A DNA stretch of 64,000 bases from Mucilaginibacter inviolabilis (lineage in GTDB: Bacteria > Bacteroidota > Bacteroidia > Sphingobacteriales > Sphingobacteriaceae), in assembly GCF_011089895.1 (NCBI RefSeq), contig NZ_JAANAT010000003.1:62001-126000 (forward strand). Direction: 5' to 3'. Shown in pieces: positions 1 through 8,692 of this stretch. A program made the position numbers and the translations under genes. The first letter of the stretch is position 1; each line of letters opens with the position of its first letter. Below the pieces are notes generated by a model that worked only from the letters and a program-made list of their open reading frames with translations, did no database searches and had not been told where the DNA came from.

Positions 1-4
1 TCTA

Positions 5-664
5 ATGAAAAATATCTGCAAATATAAGGTGAATACGGCGGGCTGGAAACGCGGGGTTCATTATAATTTCTTCAAAAGCTTTGAGCAGCCCTTTTTTGGC
101 GTCAGTACCGATATGGATGCTACGGATGCTTACGACTATTGTAAACAATACGGACAGGCATTTTTTCTGTTTTACCTGCATCGCTCGCTGCTGGCAGCCA
201 ACCAGGTGCCCGAGCTGCGGCAACGGATAGAGGATGGCGACGTTTATGAATACGACACCATATCTGCCTCGGTTACGGTATTACGGCCCGATGATACTTT
301 TGGCTTTGCCTATATGGATCATTATGAGGAGTTTGAGCAATTTGCCCCGCCGGCCCGCGCAGCCGTTGACTATGAAAAAACGACCGACAGGCTGCAGCTG
401 CGCAAGGGTTTTAACAGCCTTATCCATTATTCCATACTGAAGGATATCCGCTTTACCAGTATGCAGCACGCGCAACCTTTAACGGGCGACGATAGTGTGC
501 CCAAAATCGTATTCGGCCAGTTTTACCGGCGCGACGGTCGCGTTTGGCTGCCCATAGCCATCCACGCACATCATGCCCTTTGCGATGGGCGGCATATGGG
601 CCGTTTTGTGCATTACTTTCAGGAACAGATGAACCGCATACCTGCCGGTAATATGAATGCATAG
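5..664 (+). CDS. Chloramphenicol acetyltransferase-like protein
   Basis: The 219-residue product has the length and C-terminal active-site signature of type A chloramphenicol acetyltransferases, trimeric cytoplasmic enzymes that move acetyl from acetyl-CoA to the drug hydroxyl. The signature HHALCDGRH lies at residues 189-197, close to the family HHAVCDGFH, with the general-base histidine at about 190 and the structural Asp at 194. An FTSMQH segment near 150 corresponds to the region that carries the oxyanion serine. The ATG is four bases from the window edge, so no upstream signals can be read. DUF1543 follows after 36 bp and may be cotranscribed. Many chromosomal members of this family in Bacteroidota have no proven drug activity, so resistance is not claimed. 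Confidence 0.88.
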   Translation: MKNICKYKVNTAGWKRGVHYNFFKSFEQPFFGVSTDMDATDAYDYCKQYGQAFFLFYLHRSLLAANQVPELRQRIEDGDVYEYDTISASVTVLRPDDTFGFAYMDHYEEFEQFAPPARAAVDYEKTTDRLQLRKGFNSLIHYSILKDIRFTSMQHAQPLTGDDSVPKIVFGQFYRRDGRVWLPIAIHAHHALCDGRHMGRFVHYFQEQMNRIPAGNMNA

Positions 665-700
665 TAGTATTTTAGCCTTATAAAAACCAACATACCCCTT

Positions 701-1258
701 ATGAAATTATTTATGCTGATGCTTGGCTGCACACCACCCGGGCGGAATACCGAACAACACGATACGTTTTTTGGAATCGGAGAAACGGTAAAAGATCTTA
801 TCCCTCAGATTAAAGCTTTCTGGCCCGAAGGTCAGGATCGGCTGCATGTAGACGCCTGGCGCGAAGTAACCCAGGTTAGCGGATACAGAGTGCAGGTAGT
901 TGAGCAACCCGGTAGTACAGATGCCGAGCTCCTCAGACTGTTTTTTATAAATCTGGGCGGTTACCAGGAGGGTTTGTTTGATGAACCACATTTTAAGGTA
1001 CTTACCGTGCAGCCCAACAAATCAAAAGCTTTTGCCTATGCCAAGGACACACCGTTTTATCACCAGGTTCATTTTCCCGGCGCTGAATCGCACATCGACG
1101 ATAAATATGGACTGGATGTAGATGATCTGCATGAGATAGCAGATATTTTACCCGCCGCTCAGAAAGCGCAATACGCCCTGCACATTACACCCGCAGCTGA
1201 CGGAACCGCGGAAGACAAAATACATTTAGGGTATTTTAAACTGGATAAATTGCCGTAA
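701..1258 (+). CDS. DUF1543 domain-containing protein
   Basis: The 185-residue soluble protein opens with KLFMLMLGCTPPGRNTEQHD, the conserved start of DUF1543 proteins, and continues with FFGIG. The second half has the family's usual pattern, with a conserved GGY segment near residues 85-87. There is no signal peptide or membrane segment. The function of the family is unknown. It lies 36 bp after the acetyltransferase gene on the same strand, so cotranscription is possible. A strong hairpin about 85 bp downstream of its stop probably ends the transcript. Family assignment rests on the N-terminal motif and length. Confidence 0.8.
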   Translation: MKLFMLMLGCTPPGRNTEQHDTFFGIGETVKDLIPQIKAFWPEGQDRLHVDAWREVTQVSGYRVQVVEQPGSTDAELLRLFFINLGGYQEGLFDEPHFKVLTVQPNKSKAFAYAKDTPFYHQVHFPGAESHIDDKYGLDVDDLHEIADILPAAQKAQYALHITPAADGTAEDKIHLGYFKLDKLP

Positions 1259-1342
1259 GGAGATTTGATTAGCAGTCGCTTGGTCCCAGCGATATACATG
1301 CCTTTCCTTAAGCCAAAAATTTTCTGTATATTTGATATATAC

Positions 1343-1381
1343 GCACAGCCCGGTTCCTAACCAAAGGAAACCGGGCTGTGC
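1343..1381. terminator. GC-rich hairpin after DUF1543
   Basis: Left arm 1343-1357 and right arm 1366-1381 pair over about 15 bp with one bulge, closed by a short loop. There is no T-run on either side, so this may be a factor-assisted terminator or a regulatory hairpin and not a classic intrinsic terminator. Confidence 0.5.
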
Positions 1382-1671
1382 TGTTAAAGGGTGAAACAGA
1401 TCAAAAATCGCCCTTCTTGTATATAGTTATTTGACAGTCAATAAATTAATACTTTTTAAAGTTTTAAAAACACCTCAAAACGGGACTGTAATTTGTTAAA
1501 AAGTGTTAAAATGAAGGTTTTTCAATCGTTTTTGCCCTCTTTTTAACCCGTTTTTGGCCAGAAAAGTGTTAAAATCCGGGGTTTAAAAAGTTTTTGTAGG
1601 TGCAATGTAAAAGCTCTTTTCAAAAAGCAGGGCCGGGGTTAAAATAATTCAACGGATATATTTCAAAATCA

Positions 1672-1679
1672 TACCTTTG
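1672..1679 (+). promoter_or_regulatory. Promoter -7 element of ffh
   Basis: TACCTTTG matches the Bacteroidota housekeeping consensus TAnnTTTG exactly and sits 32 bp before the ffh ATG, giving a short leader. No clear -33 TTG was seen. Confidence 0.65.
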
Positions 1680-1711
1680 TAACCTTTAAAGATTAAAAGT
1701 ACTTTATAATA

Positions 1712-3040
1712 ATGTTTGAAAATCTTTCGGATAAACTCGACAGGGCGTTCAAGGTCCTGAAGGGTCAGGGAACTATTACTGAGATAAACGTGGCCGAAAC
1801 CATGAAGGAGATACGCAAAGCCCTTCTGGATGCCGACGTTAACTATAAAACCGCCAAAGCCTTTACCGACGAGGTTAGGCAAAAAGCACTGGGACAGAAT
1901 GTATTAACAGCTGTTTCGCCGGGCCAGTTGCTTACCAAGCTCATGAACGATGAGCTGGCCGAGCTGATGGGCGGTACTACAGCCGAGCTTACCTTCCCGG
2001 CTACACCAACCATCATCCTCATAGCGGGCTTGAACGGTGCTGGTAAAACAACTTTTACCGGCAAGCTGGCTAATTACTTAAAAACACAAAAAAATAAAAA
2101 ACCTTTACTGGTTGCTGATGATATTTACCGCCCCGCGGCTATTGACCAGCTGGAAGTATTGGGTCAGCAAATAGGCATCCCGGTTTATGCCAACCGCGAG
2201 TCAAAAGATCCGGTAGCTATTGCCCGTGAGGGTATTGCCCTGGCAAAACAGAACGGCCACAATGTGGTGATCATCGATACCGCCGGTCGTTTGGCTATTG
2301 ATGAGGCCATGATGGTGGAGATTGAGCAGGTAAAAGCAGCGGTAAATCCGCATGAGATCCTGTTTGTGGTGGATTCGATGACCGGTCAGGATGCGGTGAA
2401 CACGGCTAAAGTATTCAACGACCGTTTGGACTTTACCGGTGTGGTTTTAACCAAACTGGATGGTGATACCCGTGGTGGTGCTGCGCTGTCGATCAAATCG
2501 GTAGTAAGCAAGCCGATCAAATTTATCGGTACCGGCGAAAAAATGGAAGCGCTGGATGTTTTCCACCCCGATCGTATGGCTTCCCGTATCCTGGGCATGG
2601 GCGACGTGGTATCCCTGGTTGAGCGTGCGCAACAGCAGTTTGATGAGAAAGAAGCTGCCGAGCTGCAAAAGAAGATCCGCAAGAACAAGTTTGATTTTAA
2701 CGATTTTTACAGCCAGATACAGCAGATCAAAAAAATGGGTAACATGAAAGATCTGATGGGCATGATACCTGGTGTAGGTAAAATGATGAAGGATGTAGAG
2801 GTTGACGATAATGCCTTTAAAGCTATCGAAGCTATCATCCAGTCGATGACGCCATTCGAGAAATCAAACCCCGAAACCATAAACCAAAGCCGTCGTACCC
2901 GTATAGCCAAAGGCTCCGGTACCGACCTGGCCGAGGTAAACCGCCTCATGAAGCAGTTTGACGACATGAAAAAGGTGATGAAACAAATGAGCAACCCGGC
3001 AGCCATGGCCAGCATGATGCGCCGCATGCCTAAGATGTAA
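1712..3040 (+). CDS. ffh: Signal recognition particle protein Ffh
   Basis: The 442-residue GTPase is the protein part of the signal recognition particle. With 4.5S RNA it binds signal sequences of nascent membrane proteins and docks with FtsY. The N domain is followed by the G domain with P-loop GLNGAGKTT at residues 106-114, then DIYRPAAIDQL, DTAGR and TKLDGDTRGG, all diagnostic of SRP GTPases. The methionine-rich M domain starts after GMGDVVSLVE and ends with MMRRMPKM. The P-loop has GLNGAG where GLQGSG is usual, a conservative variant. The gene stands alone between its own promoter and a hairpin terminator. Confidence 0.98.
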   Translation: MFENLSDKLDRAFKVLKGQGTITEINVAETMKEIRKALLDADVNYKTAKAFTDEVRQKALGQNVLTAVSPGQLLTKLMNDELAELMGGTTAELTFPATPTIILIAGLNGAGKTTFTGKLANYLKTQKNKKPLLVADDIYRPAAIDQLEVLGQQIGIPVYANRESKDPVAIAREGIALAKQNGHNVVIIDTAGRLAIDEAMMVEIEQVKAAVNPHEILFVVDSMTGQDAVNTAKVFNDRLDFTGVVLTKLDGDTRGGAALSIKSVVSKPIKFIGTGEKMEALDVFHPDRMASRILGMGDVVSLVERAQQQFDEKEAAELQKKIRKNKFDFNDFYSQIQQIKKMGNMKDLMGMIPGVGKMMKDVEVDDNAFKAIEAIIQSMTPFEKSNPETINQSRRTRIAKGSGTDLAEVNRLMKQFDDMKKVMKQMSNPAAMASMMRRMPKM

Positions 3041-3042
3041 TT

Positions 3043-3070
3043 TATAATCCCCCGTTCATGGGGGATTATA
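3043..3070 (+). terminator. Hairpin terminator of ffh
   Basis: A perfect 11-bp stem (3043-3053 with 3060-3070) and 6-nt loop start 3 bp after the ffh stop. The T-run is absent. Confidence 0.65.
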
Positions 3071-3160
3071 AAACCTGAAATTGTCCAATCCTTACAGGAA
3101 TATAGCCAATGTTTAAGGTTGTTTTATTATGGAGCTTTGCTCCATCAAATAGAAACAGCC

Positions 3161-4384
3161 ATGAATATTACAACAATATATAAAAAAGAACCGCTACAGG
3201 TTGCCATTATTGGCGCAGGTTTGGGCGGACTTTGTCTGGCACAGGGATTGAAGAAAAACGGAATCGCTTTCCAGGTTTTTGAGAAAGACTCTGCGGCTAA
3301 TAGTCGCACACAGGGATACCGTATCCGCATTGATAAAACAGGGCAGGATGCGCTTGCCGCTTGTTTGTCTGAACGTTTATATACATTATTTTCCGAAACT
3401 GTGGTCCCGTCAGTTGGGGTACGTACTTTAAATGCACAATTAGAATTGCTTACCGATAAGTGGGTAGATTCCTGGGAGGATGGAGAAGCCAATGCGCAAC
3501 CCGATTTGAAAGCCAACCGTTTAACCATGCGCGAAATACTGCTGCTTGGCTTAAACAAACAGGTACACTTCAACAAAAAATTTGTCAGTTATGAAAAACA
3601 GCCCGATGACCGGGTTTGCGTACATTTTGAAGATGGAACCTCATTTACTGCTGATGTATTGGTTGCTGCAGATGGGGTGAATTCCCGCCTGGGCGCACAA
3701 CGGTTCCCCGCTCAGGAGCTGGTGGATACCGGCAGTGTTTGCGTGTACGGAAAAACCTTTTATACCGAGCAAGCCAAAAAGCAAGTCGATCCGGCTTTAC
3801 AAACGGATACAGCGGTTATCTTTGAAAATGAGCTGGCAATGATAGCCGACGCCATGCAGTTTAAATCGACTTTTGTAAAAGCCGGTGAGCAATATGGACC
3901 GGATGCCGAATTGACTTATACCGAAGATTATATGTACTGGGCGCTCATTGGTAACCGGGGTCGCTTTGGCCTGAACAATGAACAGGCCTTAACATTTGCC
4001 TCCGGTGAGCTTTTTGATTGTCTTAAACAGGTAACATCGGCATGGGCTCCTACCCTAAAGGCGCTTTTTGAATCAGCAAATCCAGAATCGCTGACTATAG
4101 TGCCCGTAAAAACGTCGTTACCCCAAGATGCCTGGAGCAGCGATAATATAACCGCCCTGGGCGATTCGATACATGCGATGAGCCCGGCCGGAGGCCTTGG
4201 CGCCAACACCGCCCTTTATGATGCCGCATTACTTACTGCCTGCCTTACCAAAGTTGCTGCCGGAGAAACAGCGTTGCTTGATGCTATAGCGCAGTATGAG
4301 GAAAAGATGCGGGAACATAGCTGCAACTCGATCAATGCTTCGCAGCGGGGAGGAAAAAAACTCTATAAACAATCGGCAGATTAA
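3161..4384 (+). CDS. FAD-dependent monooxygenase (PHBH/TetX-like fold)
   Basis: The protein of about 407 residues is a class A flavoprotein hydroxylase. It has an N-terminal Rossmann motif GAGLGGLCLAQGL, an E at the end of strand 2 (FEKD), the DG motif in AADGVNS, and the FAD ribityl motif GDSIHAMSPAGGLGAN near the C terminus. Such enzymes insert oxygen into aromatic or polycyclic substrates using NAD(P)H, and some inactivate antibiotics. The ATG at 3161 was chosen because the Rossmann motif follows about 16 residues later; an upstream start at 3119 would add residues that look like leader sequence. It is transcribed alone. The substrate cannot be read from the sequence. Confidence 0.88.
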   Translation: MNITTIYKKEPLQVAIIGAGLGGLCLAQGLKKNGIAFQVFEKDSAANSRTQGYRIRIDKTGQDALAACLSERLYTLFSETVVPSVGVRTLNAQLELLTDKWVDSWEDGEANAQPDLKANRLTMREILLLGLNKQVHFNKKFVSYEKQPDDRVCVHFEDGTSFTADVLVAADGVNSRLGAQRFPAQELVDTGSVCVYGKTFYTEQAKKQVDPALQTDTAVIFENELAMIADAMQFKSTFVKAGEQYGPDAELTYTEDYMYWALIGNRGRFGLNNEQALTFASGELFDCLKQVTSAWAPTLKALFESANPESLTIVPVKTSLPQDAWSSDNITALGDSIHAMSPAGGLGANTALYDAALLTACLTKVAAGETALLDAIAQYEEKMREHSCNSINASQRGGKKLYKQSAD

Positions 4385-4455
4385 ATAGAATTGTTGCTTT
4401 TGGAGAGCATCATTTTTAAATATAAACGGGGAGGTAATTGGCCGCTTTTTTATTT

Positions 4456-4463
4456 TAGTTTTG
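4456..4463 (+). promoter_or_regulatory. Promoter -7 element of M1 peptidase gene
   Basis: TAGTTTTG matches TAnnTTTG and lies 32 bp before the ATG at 4496; a TTG at 4438-4440 is a possible but closely spaced -33 element. Confidence 0.45.
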
Positions 4464-4495
4464 TGTAATACGAAGCTATCCCCCATTTAAAATAT

Positions 4496-6103
4496 ATGCG
4501 TAAAACGATATTATCTTCGGCTCTTTTAATTTTAAGTATAGCAGCTCAAGCACAAGTTCCCGGTGCTGTTATTGATGTACAGCACTACAACTTTGCCCTG
4601 CAATTAACCGATGCTGATAACAATATCAAAGGGCAGGCTACGGTAGAGGTTAAATTTTTGAGAAATGCGGATGCATTCAACCTCGACCTGGTTAAAAAGA
4701 ACAGTGAAGGCAAAGGGATGCTGGTATCGGCGGTTACGGAAAATGGAAAAAAGCTCCGGTTTGTGCAAGATAGCGGTGCTGTTAAAATATATACTAGTGC
4801 CAAAACAGGAAGTTTGCATAGTTACAAAGTGAGTTATGAGGGTATCCCTGCCGATGGGTTGATCATATCGACCAATAACTTTGGACACCGTACTTTTTTT
4901 GGGGATAATTGGCCAAACCGGGCGCATAACTGGCTGCCCTGTGTAGATGTTCCGGCCGATAAAGCTTCGGTTGATTTTGTGGTAACCGCGCCCGATCATT
5001 ACCAGGTAGTATCCAACGGCTTAAAAATAAAGGAGCAGCAATTGCCCAATCATTTGAAATTAACGCACTGGCATGAAGCTGTTGTTGTACCTACCAAAGT
5101 AATGGTGATAGGTGTAGCCGCCTTTGCTATTGACCACCCGGGCGATGCAGGCAATATTCCCGTATATACTTATGTGTTTCCGGAGAGTAAGGAGGCGGGA
5201 TTTAAGAGTTACGCTGTAGCTAAAGATATACTGCCTTATTTTATCAAAAATGTTGGTCCGTACAGCTATGAAAAACTGGCCAACGTGCAGTCAAAAACCA
5301 TATTTGGCGGTATGGAAAACGCCAGCGCGATATTTTACTTTGAAGAGTCGGTAACGTCACCCGGTATTGAGGAGCTGATGGCCCATGAGATTGCTCACCA
5401 ATGGTTTGGTGACGGCGCCAGCGAAAAAAGTTTCTGGCACTTGTGGCTCAGCGAAGGTTTTGCCACCTATATGACCAACCTGTACCTGGAGAACAAATAC
5501 GGCACCGATACACTGAAAAAGCGAATGCTGGCCGATCGTAAAAAAGTACTGGAGTTTGAAAAAAAGCGCCTTACTCCTGTGGTTGATAGCGCCGTGAAAA
5601 ACGACTATATGCAGTTGCTTAACGCCAACAGTTATGAAAAAGGGAGCTGGGTATTACATATGCTCCGCCGTAAACTGGGCGACAACTTGTTTTGGAAAGG
5701 CGTGCAAAACTACTATGCCAAATACCGCAACAAAAACGCCAATACCGATGATTTGCGTAGGGAAATGGAACAAGCCAGCGGCCAGGATCTGAAACCGTTT
5801 TTTAATCAATGGCTCCGCAAAGCCGGGCACCCTGATCTGAACATCGGCTGGCATTATGATGTAGATAAAGGCGTAATTGATTTTGCGATAGAACAGAAGC
5901 AGGGTAACCTATACGAGTTCCCGTTAGAGTATACAATTGATGGTCTAAAACAATCTTTTGTTATCAAAGATAAAATAAATCACTTTCAAATTTCGGCTAA
6001 AACAGCACCTGTTAATATTATTATGGATCCGAATGTAAATCTACTTGCCTCTTTTAATTTTAAAACATATGTTGAATTAATGTTGAAATATAAAATAGAT
6101 TAA
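4496..6103 (+). CDS. M1 family metallopeptidase (secreted aminopeptidase)
   Basis: The 535-residue precursor has a signal peptide ending in AAQAQ at about residue 20, so it is exported to the periplasm or beyond. Gluzincin motifs of family M1 are present: the substrate-binding GGMEN at 271-275, zinc site HEIAH at 297-301, and the third ligand E320 in WLSEGFATYM. An N-terminal beta-sandwich domain precedes the thermolysin-like catalytic domain. The protein lacks the long C-terminal helical domain of full-length aminopeptidase N, as in many short Bacteroidota M1 enzymes. It probably removes N-terminal residues from peptides. It is monocistronic, followed by a strong palindromic hairpin. Confidence 0.93.
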   Translation: MRKTILSSALLILSIAAQAQVPGAVIDVQHYNFALQLTDADNNIKGQATVEVKFLRNADAFNLDLVKKNSEGKGMLVSAVTENGKKLRFVQDSGAVKIYTSAKTGSLHSYKVSYEGIPADGLIISTNNFGHRTFFGDNWPNRAHNWLPCVDVPADKASVDFVVTAPDHYQVVSNGLKIKEQQLPNHLKLTHWHEAVVVPTKVMVIGVAAFAIDHPGDAGNIPVYTYVFPESKEAGFKSYAVAKDILPYFIKNVGPYSYEKLANVQSKTIFGGMENASAIFYFEESVTSPGIEELMAHEIAHQWFGDGASEKSFWHLWLSEGFATYMTNLYLENKYGTDTLKKRMLADRKKVLEFEKKRLTPVVDSAVKNDYMQLLNANSYEKGSWVLHMLRRKLGDNLFWKGVQNYYAKYRNKNANTDDLRREMEQASGQDLKPFFNQWLRKAGHPDLNIGWHYDVDKGVIDFAIEQKQGNLYEFPLEYTIDGLKQSFVIKDKINHFQISAKTAPVNIIMDPNVNLLASFNFKTYVELMLKYKID

Positions 6104-6157
6104 TTCTAATTTATTTGCTGCAATAAAATTTATCCTTGCCCTTGATTTATAAGAATT

Positions 6158-6198
6158 TATAATTATCATTGTGTTAAATAAACACAATGATAATTATA
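6158..6198. terminator. 18-bp perfect stem-loop
   Basis: Arms 6158-6175 and 6181-6198 are exact inverse copies around a 5-nt loop. The stem is AT-rich and lies 55 bp after the M1 peptidase stop, so it is a likely 3' end for that gene. Confidence 0.6.
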
Positions 6199-6330
6199 GA
6201 AAAGATCTTGTTTTAAACAGGCCGATTCTGTTGTCCGTCCCCCTGCTTGTCTGTAGTATCATTCCTGGTTGTTATTCGGGCATTCTATAAGCCCATGATC
6301 TATAAACCAATTATACTAAACCAGATAGTT

Positions 6331-7965
6331 ATGAAAAAACGTTCCTCATTTTGGGCTGTTTTAGCCTTATGCCTCTTACCTGTTTACGGATGGTGCCAGG
6401 GCAATAGCGGCGATGCCATTTTAGCCGGAAAAGATATCGCGGTGACCAGTACCGGAAACGGACAGGTTCGCGGATACATCCATAATGGCACATTCACCTA
6501 CAAAGGCATTCCTTATGCAAAAGCGCAACGGTTTATGGCGCCCGAAAAGCCGGAATCGTGGCCGGGAGTTAGGGCATCGCTAACCTATGGCGCGGTATGC
6601 CCCATAGATCCTACTACTGCAGTAAATGATCTCCTGGAGTTTGGTTTTAATCACAACTGGGGTTATATGAATGAAGATTGCCTGAAACTCAATGTCTGGA
6701 CACCGGGTATCAATGATCAAAAGAAACGCCCGGTAATGGTTTGGCTGCATGGTGGTGGTTTTAGTGCCGGCTCGGCCATTGAGCTACCTTCCTATGATGG
6801 CGAAAACATGAGTAAAAAGGGCGATGTGGTGGTGGTATCTATCAATCATCGCCTAAACTTATTGGGCTTTTTAAACCTGTCGGCCTATGGTGATAAATAT
6901 AAAGCATCGGCCAACGCGGGCATGATGGATATTGTAGCGGCCCTGCAATGGGTAAAACAAAACATAACCAGTTTTGGTGGCGATCCGGACAATGTAACCA
7001 TCTTTGGCCAGTCGGGTGGTGGTGCTAAAGTGGGTACGCTGATGAATGCCCCATCAGCAAAAGGCCTGTTTCAAAAAGCTATTGTGGAAAGCGGCAGCTA
7101 TCGCAGTGACTTTATGACGGCTGATGTTTCAAAACGCATTGGCGCGGCTGTGCTGGAAGTACTGAACCTGCAGCCAGGACAGGTAGATTCATTGCAAACC
7201 ATGTCTTATGAACGTTTGAGTGCAGCCTGCAAAAAAGCATTTATAAAGGTGCAGCAGCAACTAAAGGCAGAAGGTAAACCCGTTGGTGGATTCGGGCTGA
7301 TGTGGGAACCAAGTATCGACGGGAATTTTTTACCTTATAATATGACCGACCCGGCGGCTGTTGAACTTTCTAAAAATGTACCGCTATTGGTAGGATCGAC
7401 CAAAAATGAATTTATGGCCTCGCTCATCAATCCTGCAATTTCAGGTTTTACGATGGATGAAGCTAAAAGTTATCTTCAAAAAAAATATGGCGACAAAACC
7501 GATGCTTATATGGCCGAAGTAAAAAAAGCATACCCCAACACTGTGAAACCAGCTGATTATATTGATATCGACTTGACCACCTTTAGACCAGGAACTGTGC
7601 GGCAGGCAAATGCAAAATCGGCTGTAGTGGGCGGAGCCCCGGTTTATATGTACCAGTTTGCATGGCAATCGCCGGTGATGGATGGGATGTACAAATCGGT
7701 ACATTGCATGGATATCGCATTCCAGTTTAATAACATTAGCCGTTGTGAAGAGTTTACCGGCGGCGGAAAAGAGGCTTACGCGCTGGCAGCAAAAATAAGC
7801 CAGGCCTGGATAAATTTCGCACGCACGGGTAACCCCAATGCAAAAGGTTTGCCTAATTGGCCTATGTATACCGAAAAAAATGGAGCGGCAATGGTATTCG
7901 ATAACCAGTCAGCAGTAAAATTTCATCATGACCAGGTACTGCTGCAAATGGCTGCTGTAAAATAG
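6331..7965 (+). CDS. Type B carboxylesterase family protein
   Basis: The 544-residue precursor starts with a signal peptide (KKRSSFWAVLALCLLPVYG) and belongs to the cholinesterase/type B carboxylesterase group of alpha/beta hydrolases. Visible family marks are EDCLKLNVWTP, the oxyanion-hole HGGGFSAGS, the nucleophile elbow FGQSGGG (GxSxG, usually GESAG), an acidic residue in STKNEF, and the histidine region KSVHCMDIAFQFNN near the C terminus. It should hydrolyse carboxylic esters outside the cytoplasm. The ATG at 6331 was chosen over an upstream TTG because it directly opens the signal peptide. It is transcribed alone. Confidence 0.92.
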   Translation: MKKRSSFWAVLALCLLPVYGWCQGNSGDAILAGKDIAVTSTGNGQVRGYIHNGTFTYKGIPYAKAQRFMAPEKPESWPGVRASLTYGAVCPIDPTTAVNDLLEFGFNHNWGYMNEDCLKLNVWTPGINDQKKRPVMVWLHGGGFSAGSAIELPSYDGENMSKKGDVVVVSINHRLNLLGFLNLSAYGDKYKASANAGMMDIVAALQWVKQNITSFGGDPDNVTIFGQSGGGAKVGTLMNAPSAKGLFQKAIVESGSYRSDFMTADVSKRIGAAVLEVLNLQPGQVDSLQTMSYERLSAACKKAFIKVQQQLKAEGKPVGGFGLMWEPSIDGNFLPYNMTDPAAVELSKNVPLLVGSTKNEFMASLINPAISGFTMDEAKSYLQKKYGDKTDAYMAEVKKAYPNTVKPADYIDIDLTTFRPGTVRQANAKSAVVGGAPVYMYQFAWQSPVMDGMYKSVHCMDIAFQFNNISRCEEFTGGGKEAYALAAKISQAWINFARTGNPNAKGLPNWPMYTEKNGAAMVFDNQSAVKFHHDQVLLQMAAVK

Positions 7966-8158
7966 AGGTTGATATTTTTGCTGTATTAGTAATGATTATT
8001 TGCAACAATTTCATTTTTGAGTGATGTGGGATATTTATTTAATAAAAATGCAGGGTTGATAAAAAATATTTAATTTAGCGCAATAAAATTCTGAAAAATT
8101 GCGTTATTTCGATATATAATATTACAACAAACCATTATTAACCTTAAACCAATAACCT

Positions 8159-8554
8159 ATGAACACTACAAGATTCTATAAATCCATGTATGTAAGCTTT
8201 TACAGGTGGAGTTTTAAAAATTTTGGTCAGGGTAATTTACCCCGATTTAATTCGCTTTTTGGGCTGAATTTTTTGCTGATCATACTGTTAACCACATTGT
8301 TGCTGATTGCTCAGCTTTGTTTAAAATCAAGCTGGTTTAATGTTAATCCCATGTCGGGCACATTTATAATGCTCGGGGCAGTTGGCGCGTTACTGTTAAA
8401 TTATTTTGTATTGCTAAACAATAAGCGGTTTAATAAACTCAATATCGCTTTTGAAAAAATAAGCAAGCACCATCAAAAAATATGGTCGGTAATGATACTG
8501 GCCTGCGTAATCGCATCCTGCGGATTTTTGATGATAATTGCCCAGGTAGCTTAA
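8159..8554 (+). CDS. Small membrane protein of unknown function
   Basis: The 131-residue protein is not recognised. It has an amphipathic basic N terminus and three hydrophobic helices at roughly residues 38-60, 68-85 and 108-128, so it is probably an inner-membrane protein. No conserved catalytic residues are visible. The ATG follows an AT-rich leader without a Shine-Dalgarno sequence. A clear intrinsic terminator at 8575-8612 closes the transcript, so the gene is expressed by itself. The defined ends and hydrophobic pattern support a real gene. Confidence 0.65.
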   Translation: MNTTRFYKSMYVSFYRWSFKNFGQGNLPRFNSLFGLNFLLIILLTTLLLIAQLCLKSSWFNVNPMSGTFIMLGAVGALLLNYFVLLNNKRFNKLNIAFEKISKHHQKIWSVMILACVIASCGFLMIIAQVA

Positions 8555-8574
8555 TTTCACGATCAATAATACCT

Positions 8575-8612
8575 GCCTGCCGTCTCTTTAACTGTGGATG
8601 GCAGGCTTTTTT
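8575..8612 (+). terminator. Intrinsic terminator of small membrane gene
   Basis: Arms 8575-8581 and 8600-8606 form a GC-rich 7-bp stem followed by six T residues. Confidence 0.75.
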
Positions 8613-8692
8613 ATATACTTATTTTAATATCCCGCCTCTTTCTTCTGCTGATTAAAAATATTTATCTTACGCGTTGATTAAACTTTATCACA

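Larger units (their letters stand above)
1259..1711. other. 453-bp AT-rich gap upstream of ffh
   Basis: No coding region was found. The gap holds the 1343-1381 hairpin, then an AT-rich stretch with GTGTTAAAA-type boxes at 1494-1501, 1503-1511 and 1566-1574, and a promoter -7 element at 1672-1679. The boxes resemble the TGTTAAC and GTGTAAACC words of the repeats at 16370 and 48135, so the stretch may be a diverged relative; that link is weak. Confidence 0.5.

Noticed and set aside
6247..6330. TTG start for the carboxylesterase gene
   Set aside because: The ATG at 6331 directly begins a signal peptide and the upstream part has no typical coding character.
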